Positions 1 through 7,068 of a DNA stretch of 64,000 bases are shown one piece after another. Every line of letters begins with the position of its first letter. Positions within the stretch are counted from its first letter, which is position 1. Under the pieces are notes generated by a model. The model was not told the origin of the DNA. It saw nothing but the letters and a program-made list of their open reading frames with translations, and did no database searches. The DNA is from Flavobacterium supellecticarium. GTDB lineage: Bacteria > Bacteroidota > Bacteroidia > Flavobacteriales > Flavobacteriaceae. A program made the translations under genes and the position numbers. The stretch lies in contig NZ_SSNZ01000006.1 of assembly GCF_004801375.1 (NCBI RefSeq), positions 62,001 to 126,000 on the forward strand, given 5' to 3'.

Positions 1-31
1 TTAACGCTAAAAAAGCAAACCGAACAGTTAC

Positions 32-39
32 TACTTTTG
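32..39 (+). promoter_or_regulatory. -7 promoter element for the two-component operon
   Basis: TACTTTTG matches the Bacteroidota -7 consensus TAnnTTTG and ends 4 nt before the histidine kinase ATG at 44. A start point 5-7 nt downstream would give a leaderless or nearly leaderless mRNA. No TTG -33 element is visible at 17-23 nt, so this may be fortuitous, or the pair may be read from a gene upstream of the window. Confidence 0.35.
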
Positions 40-43
40 ACAG

Positions 44-1456
44 ATGAAATCATTTTTCCGGAACCATATTATCTATTGGATCACCTTTACGGTACTGATT
101 ACTGTTGGGATACAGATCTATTGGAATATCACGAACTACCGGACCAACAAACAGCGTTTGATCAACACGATTCAAATCGCCTTCGACAGTGGAATTGACA
201 GCTATTACAGCGACAAAGCCAAATCGAACATCACCTCTCGTGATACGATAAACTTTGCTCCTCCTGCTGATATGCCTGCTTCTGATCCTAAAAAAGAGGT
301 ACAGGTATACCGGACCGAAATCAAACGCTATACGTCCAAAGACAAAAAAAACCGGCGGTTTATGTTTAAATACACCTCCGACGAAAACAATCCTTCCGTT
401 TCCGAGATTAAAAACATACAGGTACTGGCTCAGAAAATCATCATTGCTGTACGTCAGGACAGTATCGATCTTCCCAAAATGGCGACGTATATCGATCGGG
501 AATTTGTTCGCAAACAACTCGACTTTACATACGGTCTTTTATACACGCGGAACCATCGCACGGTATCCGAATACCAAAACCCTGGCGACAAAAAGTATGC
601 TTTTACCACAACCTCCAAATCGTCATACCTGCCACAAGACAGTAAGCTGGAATTATTTTTTCCGGATATCTTTTTTAAAACCTTAAAAGAAGGTCTTGCC
701 GGTATTCTATTGTCACTGATTTTATCGTTGTGCATTATCTTTTCTCTTTTTTACCTGTTGTATATCATCCGAAAACAAAAACAACTGGCTGTCATTAAAA
801 ACGATTTTATCAGCAATGTTTCCCACGAACTCAAAACACCAATTGCCGTCGTTACCAGTGCGCTGGAAGGGATTGAGAAATTCAATACCGACAACGAACC
901 GGAAAAGACCAAAAAATACCTGGCCATTTCCAACCAGCATTTGACCAAGCTACATCAGATTGTAGAAAAAATACTGGAGACTTCCGTATTGGAAAGTGAT
1001 CAGTTACAACTGCAAAAAGAAGTCACCGATCTTACGGAACTGATACGCCATAGTATCGAAAAAATACAAATTAACACCGAAAAAACGATACTGTTCAACC
1101 AGCCACAGCTGACGATCTTGGCTGCTGTTGACGTATTTCATTTTGAAAATGTGATCAACAATCTGATTGACAACGCGATTAAATATGGCGGCGATCGGAT
1201 TACAATCGACCTGAATACAACCGACGGAAAAATAATCCTTACTGTTTGTGATACGGGTTCCGGAATTGAAAAATCGCAGCGTCAGAAGATTTTCGACAAA
1301 TTTTACCGCGTTCCGAATCATAACCGCCATGACGAAAAAGGCTTTGGAATCGGTTTGTATTACGCCCGGACTATTATTGTAAAACACGGTGGTACACTGG
1401 AACTGACACCCGATATACAAACCACTTTTAAAATCACTTTGCCCTATGAATCCTAA
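44..1456 (+). CDS. Two-component sensor histidine kinase
   Basis: Membrane sensor kinase of 470 aa that would autophosphorylate and pass the phosphate to the response regulator encoded next. A first membrane helix lies near residues 9-27, an extracytoplasmic sensor region follows, and a second helix lies near 216-238. The dimerisation/phosphoacceptor H-box NVSHELKTPIAVV has its histidine at about 261. The ATPase domain shows the N-box NNLIDNAIKYG, the G1 box DTGSGIE and the G2 box GFGIGLYYAR. The gene overlaps the downstream regulator by 11 nt, so the two are translationally coupled. The sensor region is not one I recognise, so the stimulus is unknown. The gene is complete, with its ATG 43 nt from the window edge. 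Confidence 0.93.
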   Translation: MKSFFRNHIIYWITFTVLITVGIQIYWNITNYRTNKQRLINTIQIAFDSGIDSYYSDKAKSNITSRDTINFAPPADMPASDPKKEVQVYRTEIKRYTSKDKKNRRFMFKYTSDENNPSVSEIKNIQVLAQKIIIAVRQDSIDLPKMATYIDREFVRKQLDFTYGLLYTRNHRTVSEYQNPGDKKYAFTTTSKSSYLPQDSKLELFFPDIFFKTLKEGLAGILLSLILSLCIIFSLFYLLYIIRKQKQLAVIKNDFISNVSHELKTPIAVVTSALEGIEKFNTDNEPEKTKKYLAISNQHLTKLHQIVEKILETSVLESDQLQLQKEVTDLTELIRHSIEKIQINTEKTILFNQPQLTILAAVDVFHFENVINNLIDNAIKYGGDRITIDLNTTDGKIILTVCDTGSGIEKSQRQKIFDKFYRVPNHNRHDEKGFGIGLYYARTIIVKHGGTLELTPDIQTTFKITLPYES

Positions 1457-2126
1457 GATCACCATATTATTAGCGGAAGACGAAGCCACACTTGGTTTGA
1501 TCATCAAAGAGAGTCTGGAAACCCGTGATTTTATTGTCACCCATTGTTTAAACGGCGAAGACGCGTATCAGGCTTTTATAACCGAAAAACCGGATGCCGT
1601 GGTATTGGATATTATGATGCCGAAAAAAGATGGTTTTACATTGGCACAGGAAATTCGGAAGACCGATACAACCACGCCTCTATTGTTTTTAAGCGCTAAA
1701 TCGCAGGTACAGGATGTGGTCGACGGGTTTTATTATGGCGGAAACGATTATATCAAAAAACCGTTTAGTATGGAAGAACTTATTGTTCGCATCCATGCGT
1801 TACTGGGACGGATTTCCCGTCAGAACGCCGACGACGCGAACCGTATTGGCGCCTACGATTTTAATTACAACAAGCAAACGTTATCCTACAAAGAGCAGGC
1901 CTATTTCCTTACCCATCGGGAAGCGCTGGTTTTAAAACTGCTATTGGAAAACAAAAATGAAATCCTCGACAAATCGGCTGCTTTACTACGAATCTGGGGA
2001 AAAGACGACTTTTTTAACGGTCGGAGTATGGATGTATTTATTTCAAAACTGCGCAAAAAATTAGCCTCCGACCCTTCCATTCAAATCATCAATGTAAGAG
2101 GCAGAGGCTATAAACTTATTTGCTAG
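1446..2126 (+). CDS. Response regulator, OmpR/PhoB family
   Basis: Transcription factor of 226 aa, partner of the overlapping kinase. The receiver domain (about 1-120) has the acidic cluster EDE at 11-13, the phosphoacceptor aspartate at 55 in VLDIMMPKKDG and the conserved lysine in YIKKPFS. The C-terminal winged helix (about 130-226) ends in the family signature ISKLRKKL then INVRGRGYKL. Its start lies inside the kinase reading frame, a typical kinase-regulator overlap. Its stop is only 6 nt from the stop of the convergent GLPGLI gene, leaving no room for a separate terminator. Target genes cannot be read from the sequence; the neighbouring GLPGLI gene is one guess. Confidence 0.95.
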   Translation: MNPKITILLAEDEATLGLIIKESLETRDFIVTHCLNGEDAYQAFITEKPDAVVLDIMMPKKDGFTLAQEIRKTDTTTPLLFLSAKSQVQDVVDGFYYGGNDYIKKPFSMEELIVRIHALLGRISRQNADDANRIGAYDFNYNKQTLSYKEQAYFLTHREALVLKLLLENKNEILDKSAALLRIWGKDDFFNGRSMDVFISKLRKKLASDPSIQIINVRGRGYKLIC

Positions 2127-2132
2127 CAGAAA

Positions 2133-3011
2133 TTAACGGCCAAATCGCATTTGCTGTCCACGACCAGGACCTTGACCGCCATTCATTTCGCGCATTTCTT
2201 CCATTTTTTTCACCACGATATCGTCGTATTCTTTTTGTTTTACAACTTTCCCGTTTTTAGGTGCTTTGATTTCCACTTTCTCTTTGGCATTCATCACCAC
2301 TTTTGAACAGACAATCACCGTACGACCATCGTTTACTTCCAGAATCAATCCGGGTAAACCCCAATAACTTTCCGGTCCCTGACTTACCGGGATATCCGGC
2401 GTATACCAGGCGGTTATCGTGATCTCTTTCGGCATTTCGAAATCATCCATAAAGTTGGTCGTTTTCTCTTTTTTAGGCTCTTCTTTTTTATCACCGTCTT
2501 TTTTTCGTCTGAAATTACGGAAATCCGACTGGCTCACCGGTTTTACGGCCGTGGCTTTAAAACAGTTGTAATCGCCTATTTTTCGGGTTTCTCCCTCCAG
2601 CTTCCAGTTTAATTTTGGTAACGAGTCATTGATCAAAAACTCTTTCCCCATAAACTCTTTGTCTACGGCATAGGTTTTGTCTTTAATATTTTTATAGTAC
2701 GTTCCACCAGCGCCCATCATCGAGCTCATCATTCGTCCGCCAGGTCCCTGTTGTCCCGGAGCATCCAATTTTTCTTCTTCTTTATAAATTGAAGCCGATT
2801 TATCGAAATTCATCACAAAGGTTTTTTCCAGCATTTTTTTCATACGCTCCTGAATCATTTTCTGCATCTCCGGCGTAATACCATTTCCCTCCATTTTAAA
2901 TTCCGGAGCCGTTGTTTTTGACTCATAAACGGCCATTCCCTGAAAATTTTGGGCCATAGCCGAGACAGCAAAACCTAAAAATGCTATCCCTGTCAGTATT
3001 GTTTTTTTCAT
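2133..3011 (-). CDS. GLPGLI family protein
   Basis: Secreted protein of 292 aa with a clear signal peptide (MKKTILTGIAFLGFAVSAMAQ, cleavage after AMA). The name-giving GLPGLILEV motif lies in the C-terminal half. The mature protein is rich in Lys, Met and Gly, with low-complexity KKEEPKKEK and GPGRGQ stretches. The family is confined largely to Bacteroidota and its biochemical role is not established. Some members sit beside TonB-dependent receptors, but none is seen here. It converges on the two-component operon and diverges from the propeller-like protein gene at 3129. Confidence 0.88.
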   Translation of the reverse strand: MKKTILTGIAFLGFAVSAMAQNFQGMAVYESKTTAPEFKMEGNGITPEMQKMIQERMKKMLEKTFVMNFDKSASIYKEEEKLDAPGQQGPGGRMMSSMMGAGGTYYKNIKDKTYAVDKEFMGKEFLINDSLPKLNWKLEGETRKIGDYNCFKATAVKPVSQSDFRNFRRKKDGDKKEEPKKEKTTNFMDDFEMPKEITITAWYTPDIPVSQGPESYWGLPGLILEVNDGRTVIVCSKVVMNAKEKVEIKAPKNGKVVKQKEYDDIVVKKMEEMREMNGGQGPGRGQQMRFGR

Positions 3012-3128
3012 CTTGTTGTTTTTGTTTGGCTTTTGAATAAGACTTTTAAAATCCCGTTTTGTTACACGTTATACTTAATTTTATATAAGACACTTTATAT
3101 TATAAAAGGTTTATTTGTAATTTGCGGC

Positions 3129-3923
3129 ATGATGCAGAAAATTGTCTTTTTCCTGATGCTTATCACCGGTCTTCAGCCCTATGCGCAAACAAAGGACATC
3201 CGTCCGGTATTACTTTCGTCAGCACCAACAGAAAATGTTATTTTTATTGGTAACGATCCGTTTGGCAACACTTATACGATCAAAGACAATGAATTCCGAA
3301 AAACCAACCGAAACCAACAATTTCAGTACCGAAACCTTTCGTTTGGCACCATCAAGCAAGTCGACCTTCAAAACCCATTGCAACTGGTTTTGTATTACAA
3401 GACTTTTAATGCGGTGGTTTTACTCGACAACCAGTTAAACGAAATTCAAAAAATCAATTTTTCCGAAACCAATCCGGAACTGTTTCCGCAGGCCGTGAGT
3501 CTGGCTTCGCAAAATCGTTTGTGGTTATTCGATCTGAATTCGCAAAAACTGGGATTATACGATATTTTTAAAAACACTTTCACTGCGATTTCAACGCCAA
3601 TTAAAGATGCGATACAACAATACCAGTCGGATTACAACTATTTTTACTGGGTCGATGTCCGGAATAATTGCTATGCATCGACCATTTTCGGAAAAATTAG
3701 TTTCCTCGGATCCGTTCCGGCATTTGATCAACTGCAATTTATTTCACCAAAGCAGATTCTCTTTCAAAAAGACAATCGCTTGTTTCTTTATGACTTAGAA
3801 AATGCGGCTACTATAAATATAGTAGTACCCGAAAAAAGCCTTGAAAGTTTTTATTATAAAGAGCAAATTTTAGCTACTTTTACCAATAACGAAATCAGAA
3901 ATTATAAAATTACTTTACCATAA
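3129..3923 (+). CDS. Secreted hypothetical protein, probable beta-propeller
   Basis: Exported protein of 264 aa; I do not recognise a named family. The reading frame extends upstream to 3033, but the start at 3129 (or the adjacent ATG at 3132) gives a normal signal peptide, MMQKIVFFLMLITGLQPYAQ, and was chosen for that reason. The mature part has repeated short blade-like units such as LFDLNSQKLGLYD and LFLYDLENA, suggesting a propeller. Its stop overlaps the start of the deoxynucleoside kinase (TAATG), so the two are coupled. Whether they share a function is unknown. Confidence 0.7.
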   Translation: MMQKIVFFLMLITGLQPYAQTKDIRPVLLSSAPTENVIFIGNDPFGNTYTIKDNEFRKTNRNQQFQYRNLSFGTIKQVDLQNPLQLVLYYKTFNAVVLLDNQLNEIQKINFSETNPELFPQAVSLASQNRLWLFDLNSQKLGLYDIFKNTFTAISTPIKDAIQQYQSDYNYFYWVDVRNNCYASTIFGKISFLGSVPAFDQLQFISPKQILFQKDNRLFLYDLENAATINIVVPEKSLESFYYKEQILATFTNNEIRNYKITLP

Positions 3924-4537
3924 TGCATATAGCTGTAGCAGGAAACATTGGTGCTGGAAAAACGACATTAACCCGACTTTTGGCCAAACATTTCAAATGG
4001 GAACCGCATTTTGAAGATGTGGTTGACAATCCCTATCTGGACGATTTTTACCATCAGATGGACCGTTGGTCTTTTAATCTTCAGATTTACTTCCTGAATA
4101 GCCGTTTCCGACAAATATTACAGATTCGCGAAAGCGGAAAAAAGATTATCCAGGACAGAACGATTTATGAGGATGCCCATATTTTTGCACCCAATTTGCA
4201 TGCGATGGGATTGATGACCAACCGTGACTTTAGTAACTATACGTCGCTTTTTGAGTTGATGGAAGGTTTGGTCGCGCCACCGGATTTATTAATCTATCTG
4301 CGTAGTTCGATCCCTAATCTGGTTTCTCAAATTCACAAAAGAGGTCGGGAATATGAAAACACGATTTCCATCGATTACCTGAGCCGACTTAACGAGCGTT
4401 ATGAAGCCTGGATTCAGACGTATACCAAAGGAAAATTACTGATCATCGATGTAGACAATATCAACTTTGTAGACAACCCGGAAGATTTAGGAAATATCAT
4501 TAACCGTATTGATGCTGAGATCAACGGATTATTTTAA
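3923..4537 (+). CDS. Deoxynucleoside kinase
   Basis: Salvage kinase of 204 aa that phosphorylates deoxynucleosides with a nucleoside triphosphate in the cytoplasm. The P-loop GNIGAGKT is at residues 7-14. The family motifs DRTIYEDAHIF (the ERS/DRS-like region) and the lid KRGREYE are present, and length is normal for the dCK/dGK/dAK family. The ATG overlaps the preceding stop codon. Substrate preference (dA, dG or dC) cannot be told from sequence alone. A second kinase of this family, fused to FolK, lies at 37723-38859. A terminator follows 8 nt after the stop. Confidence 0.92.
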   Translation: MHIAVAGNIGAGKTTLTRLLAKHFKWEPHFEDVVDNPYLDDFYHQMDRWSFNLQIYFLNSRFRQILQIRESGKKIIQDRTIYEDAHIFAPNLHAMGLMTNRDFSNYTSLFELMEGLVAPPDLLIYLRSSIPNLVSQIHKRGREYENTISIDYLSRLNERYEAWIQTYTKGKLLIIDVDNINFVDNPEDLGNIINRIDAEINGLF

Positions 4538-4544
4538 AACAGAT

Positions 4545-4571
4545 AAGGCTACCAAATGGTAGCCTTTTTAT
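4545..4571 (+). terminator. Rho-independent terminator after the kinase gene
   Basis: Perfect 9-bp stem AAGGCTACC / GGTAGCCTT with an AAAT loop, followed by a short T tract. It resembles the hairpin at 33034 in sequence. Confidence 0.85.
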
Positions 4572-4582
4572 TTACTGGTCGC

Positions 4583-4619
4583 TTAGACCTGACAGGTTTT
4601 GGAAACCTGTCAGGTCTAA
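4583..4619. repeat. Dispersed palindrome, copy 1
   Basis: Perfect 17-bp inverted repeat (core GACCTGACAGGTTT) with a 3-nt loop, between convergent genes. Its right arm covers the TAG stop of cutC. A closely related palindrome lies at 32982-33014 and a variant at 16237-16267. Confidence 0.85.
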
Positions 4620-5290
4620 ACTTCAGCCAGATTCTTTTTTAACGCTTTTACCTCATCGATAGCGGCGATTCCACTGGCATCGGTTATCGCTGAAGAATGA
4701 TAAAATTTTGCATTCGTTCGCGTCGCAATTCTGAAAATATTCGTCGAGCGCAATCCGCCTCCGGGCATAATGGCAATGCGTTTTCCGGCATAGGCAACCA
4801 ATTCCATCAAGGTTCGTTCGCCCTCATCCACATTAGGCTGTCCACCGGACGTAAGGATAGTCGAAAAACCACAACGCACCAAATCGTCTATAGCCTGTTC
4901 CAAATCCGGAATTTCGTCAAACGCACGGTGAAACGTACATGGCAGCGGACTTGCAAGTTGCACCAGTTCGGTATTTTCTTTAATCGCAACAGCATTCTCC
5001 TGATCCAATACACCAAAAACAAACCCTTTTACCGGAAGTGTTTTTATCCGTACAATATCGGCTTTCATCTGTTCCAATTCCTCAGGAGTATACTGAAAAT
5101 CACCTCCTCTTGGACGAATCATCACATACACATCAATCTTTATCCGATTACAGGCTTCGCGAAGCATTTCAAAACCGGGTGTTGTTCCACCCAAAAGTTG
5201 GTTTTCGCACAATTCGATACGATCGGCTCCACCCTGCTCGGCAATTACTGCCGATTCCAGGTTAAAGCAAGCTATTTCCAGTTGTTTCAT
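4616..5290 (-). CDS. cutC: CutC family protein
   Basis: Protein of 224 aa, the usual length of CutC, a TIM-barrel family named for copper homeostasis; its exact biochemical role is disputed. The N-terminus reads LEIACFNLESAVIAEQGGADRIELCEN. Further conserved blocks are MIRPRGGDF, TFHRAFDE, ILTSGG and IMPGGG, as expected for this barrel. The gene starts one base after the glycosylasparaginase stop, so the two form an operon read on the minus strand. The palindrome at 4583 includes its stop codon. Confidence 0.9.
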   Translation of the reverse strand: MKQLEIACFNLESAVIAEQGGADRIELCENQLLGGTTPGFEMLREACNRIKIDVYVMIRPRGGDFQYTPEELEQMKADIVRIKTLPVKGFVFGVLDQENAVAIKENTELVQLASPLPCTFHRAFDEIPDLEQAIDDLVRCGFSTILTSGGQPNVDEGERTLMELVAYAGKRIAIMPGGGLRSTNIFRIATRTNAKFYHSSAITDASGIAAIDEVKALKKNLAEV

Positions 5291-5291
5291 C

Positions 5292-6290
5292 CTATTTTAA
5301 AAAGTAATTGGCATCGAGTAAGTTGTTTCCGGTTTCATCGTATTTCGCATAATTAAATCCCTTTTGAATACAATAGGCACCGTGTTCGCCTTTTTTATTG
5401 AGAGCGATAAATCCGACCTGAATATCGTTTAGATTTTTATTTCTGTATTTGGTGAGTTTGATGATCCGATTTACGGCTTCTTCACAGGCTTTTTGTGGTG
5501 ATTTCCCCTGTCGCATTAACTCCACCACCAAATGACAGCCCGCAATACGGATTACTTCCTCTCCGTGACCGGTGGCCGTTGCCGCGCCGATTTCATTATC
5601 GACATACAAACCCGCGCCAATAATAGGTGAATCACCTACTCTGCCGTGCATTTTATAAGCCATCCCACTGGTTGTACAGGCACCGGAAAGATTGCCGTTG
5701 CTATCCAGCGCGATCATTCCGATCGTATCATGATTTTCGATATTCACAAGTGGTTTATAGTTACTGTTTTGCAACCATTCCCGCCATTCTTTTTCGGACG
5801 TTTCCGTGAGCAGGTTTTCTTTTTTATATCCTTGTAACAATGCAAACTGAAGCGCTCCTTCGCCCACCAACATCACATGCGGTGTTTTTTCCATTACCGC
5901 CCTCGCCACCGAAATCGGATGTTTGATATGTTCCAGACAGGCAACAGATCCGATATTGGAATATTCATCCATAATACAGGCATCTAGTGTTACCCGTCCA
6001 TCGCGATCCGGTCGACCGCCATAACCGACACTTCTTTCGTTAGGATCGCCTTCGGGAACGCGAACACCGGCTTCGACAGCATCGAGTGCGCGGCCTTTAT
6101 TTTTTAGGACTTCCCAGGCGGCTTCATTCGCCGGAATTCCAAAACGCCAGGTCGAAAGTACGATTGGTTTGCGAATCGTACCTTTGGGAACCAAGGCCGT
6201 TTCCGAATCCTCTTTTTTTCCGAATGCATTTAACGCCACAGCCACCGAAGCAATCGCTGTTGTTTTGATAAAGTTTCTTCTGTTTGCCAT
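5292..6290 (-). CDS. N4-(beta-N-acetylglucosaminyl)-L-asparaginase (glycosylasparaginase)
   Basis: Ntn-hydrolase of 332 aa that would cleave the GlcNAc-Asn bond left after glycoprotein breakdown. The frame is open to 6392, but the start at 6290 gives MANRRNFIKTTAIASVAVALNA, a Tat-like signal with twin Arg, so this start was chosen; it implies export as a folded protein. The autoproteolysis site HDTIGMIALD is present, with Thr the expected new N-terminal nucleophile. GGRPDRDGRVTLDA and the C-terminal GATATGHGEE block also fit. It is co-transcribed with cutC. Periplasmic use in glycan or glycoprotein scavenging is an inference. Confidence 0.9.
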   Translation of the reverse strand: MANRRNFIKTTAIASVAVALNAFGKKEDSETALVPKGTIRKPIVLSTWRFGIPANEAAWEVLKNKGRALDAVEAGVRVPEGDPNERSVGYGGRPDRDGRVTLDACIMDEYSNIGSVACLEHIKHPISVARAVMEKTPHVMLVGEGALQFALLQGYKKENLLTETSEKEWREWLQNSNYKPLVNIENHDTIGMIALDSNGNLSGACTTSGMAYKMHGRVGDSPIIGAGLYVDNEIGAATATGHGEEVIRIAGCHLVVELMRQGKSPQKACEEAVNRIIKLTKYRNKNLNDIQVGFIALNKKGEHGAYCIQKGFNYAKYDETGNNLLDANYFLK

Positions 6291-6380
6291 ATTTACGATA
6301 CCGGTTATCTTTAAACAACAAAACACAAACCCGTTTCCGTTTGTGCTTATGATGCTGTTAAAGTTACAGAAAATCCATAA

Positions 6381-6408
6381 AAAAAACCTCATGATACATG
6401 AGGCTTTT
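6381..6408 (-). terminator. Terminator after inorganic pyrophosphatase
   Basis: Read on the minus strand, a 7-bp stem CCTCATG / CATGAGG with a 3-nt loop is followed by seven T. It lies just past the pyrophosphatase stop. Confidence 0.8.
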
Positions 6409-6412
6409 GATT

Positions 6413-6946
6413 TTATAATTTAATCGAATAGCTGTCTTTTTTAGCCTGATCCAATTCCTGGAAACGTTTTGCACATTCTTCGATCATGGCTTGTGCTTCT
6501 TTCACATCGCCCCATCCCTGTACATCAACCTGTTTGTTTTCAAGATCTTTGTATACCTGGAAGAAATGCTCGATTTCTTTGATTGTATGAATATTGATAT
6601 CGGAGATATCGTTTAATTTATTCATAATCGGATCGGATACCGGTACACAAACGATTTTCTCATCCGGCCCTTTATCATCTGCCATTTTAAAAACAGCGAT
6701 TGGTTTTACCTCAACCAAACATCCCGGAACGGAAGGCTCCGTAAACAATACCAAAACATCAAGCGGATCACCGTCCAACGCTAACGTTTCAGGAATAAAT
6801 CCGTAATCTGCCGGGTAAAACATAGCCGAATATAACATTCTGTCAAAACGGATTCTCTTTTGTTCAAAGTCGTATTCGTATTTATTTCTGCTTCCTCTTG
6901 GGATTTCGATAAATGCATCGAATGATTCAATAGTAAGTGTACTCAT
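6413..6946 (-). CDS. ppa: Inorganic pyrophosphatase (family I)
   Basis: Cytoplasmic enzyme of 177 aa, the usual length, that hydrolyses pyrophosphate to two phosphates and so pulls biosynthetic reactions forward. Family I motifs are visible: EIPRGSRNKYE near the N-terminus, ADYGFIPETLALDGDPLDVLVL with its metal-binding aspartates, and a later KxDDKGPDEK block. It is a single gene with its own strong promoter (6979-7008) and its own terminator, in keeping with constitutive high expression. Confidence 0.96.
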   Translation of the reverse strand: MSTLTIESFDAFIEIPRGSRNKYEYDFEQKRIRFDRMLYSAMFYPADYGFIPETLALDGDPLDVLVLFTEPSVPGCLVEVKPIAVFKMADDKGPDEKIVCVPVSDPIMNKLNDISDINIHTIKEIEHFFQVYKDLENKQVDVQGWGDVKEAQAMIEECAKRFQELDQAKKDSYSIKL

Positions 6947-6978
6947 TTTTATACTTTTTGTTCTAAATTAAGCGACTG

Positions 6979-7008
6979 CAAAGGTATAATAAAATTGATT
7001 TTTCACAA
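6979..7008 (-). promoter_or_regulatory. Promoter of the pyrophosphatase gene
   Basis: On the minus strand a TTG -33 element (7006-7008) is separated by exactly 19 nt from TACCTTTG (6979-6986), an exact match to TAnnTTTG. This gives a leader of roughly 25-30 nt. It is one of the two clearest Bacteroidota-type promoters in the window. Confidence 0.8.
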
Positions 7009-7068
7009 GTTTAATTCCATTTAATGCATTGCTTTTGATATGCTTTAGCTTAAATTCTTACAATACGG

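Noticed and set aside
1004..1540. Long antisense frame across the kinase-regulator junction
   Set aside because: It lies opposite two well-supported genes and has no recognisable domain; a shadow of their codon pattern.
3033..3128. Upstream extension of the propeller-like protein
   Set aside because: It would bury a good signal peptide inside the protein; the start at 3129 is more natural.
4697..5356. 219-codon plus-strand frame opposite cutC
   Set aside because: It is antisense to a recognised gene, has biased composition and has no motif.
6291..6392. Upstream extension of glycosylasparaginase
   Set aside because: The Tat-like N-terminus at 6290 is a better start, and the extension reaches into the pyrophosphatase terminator.
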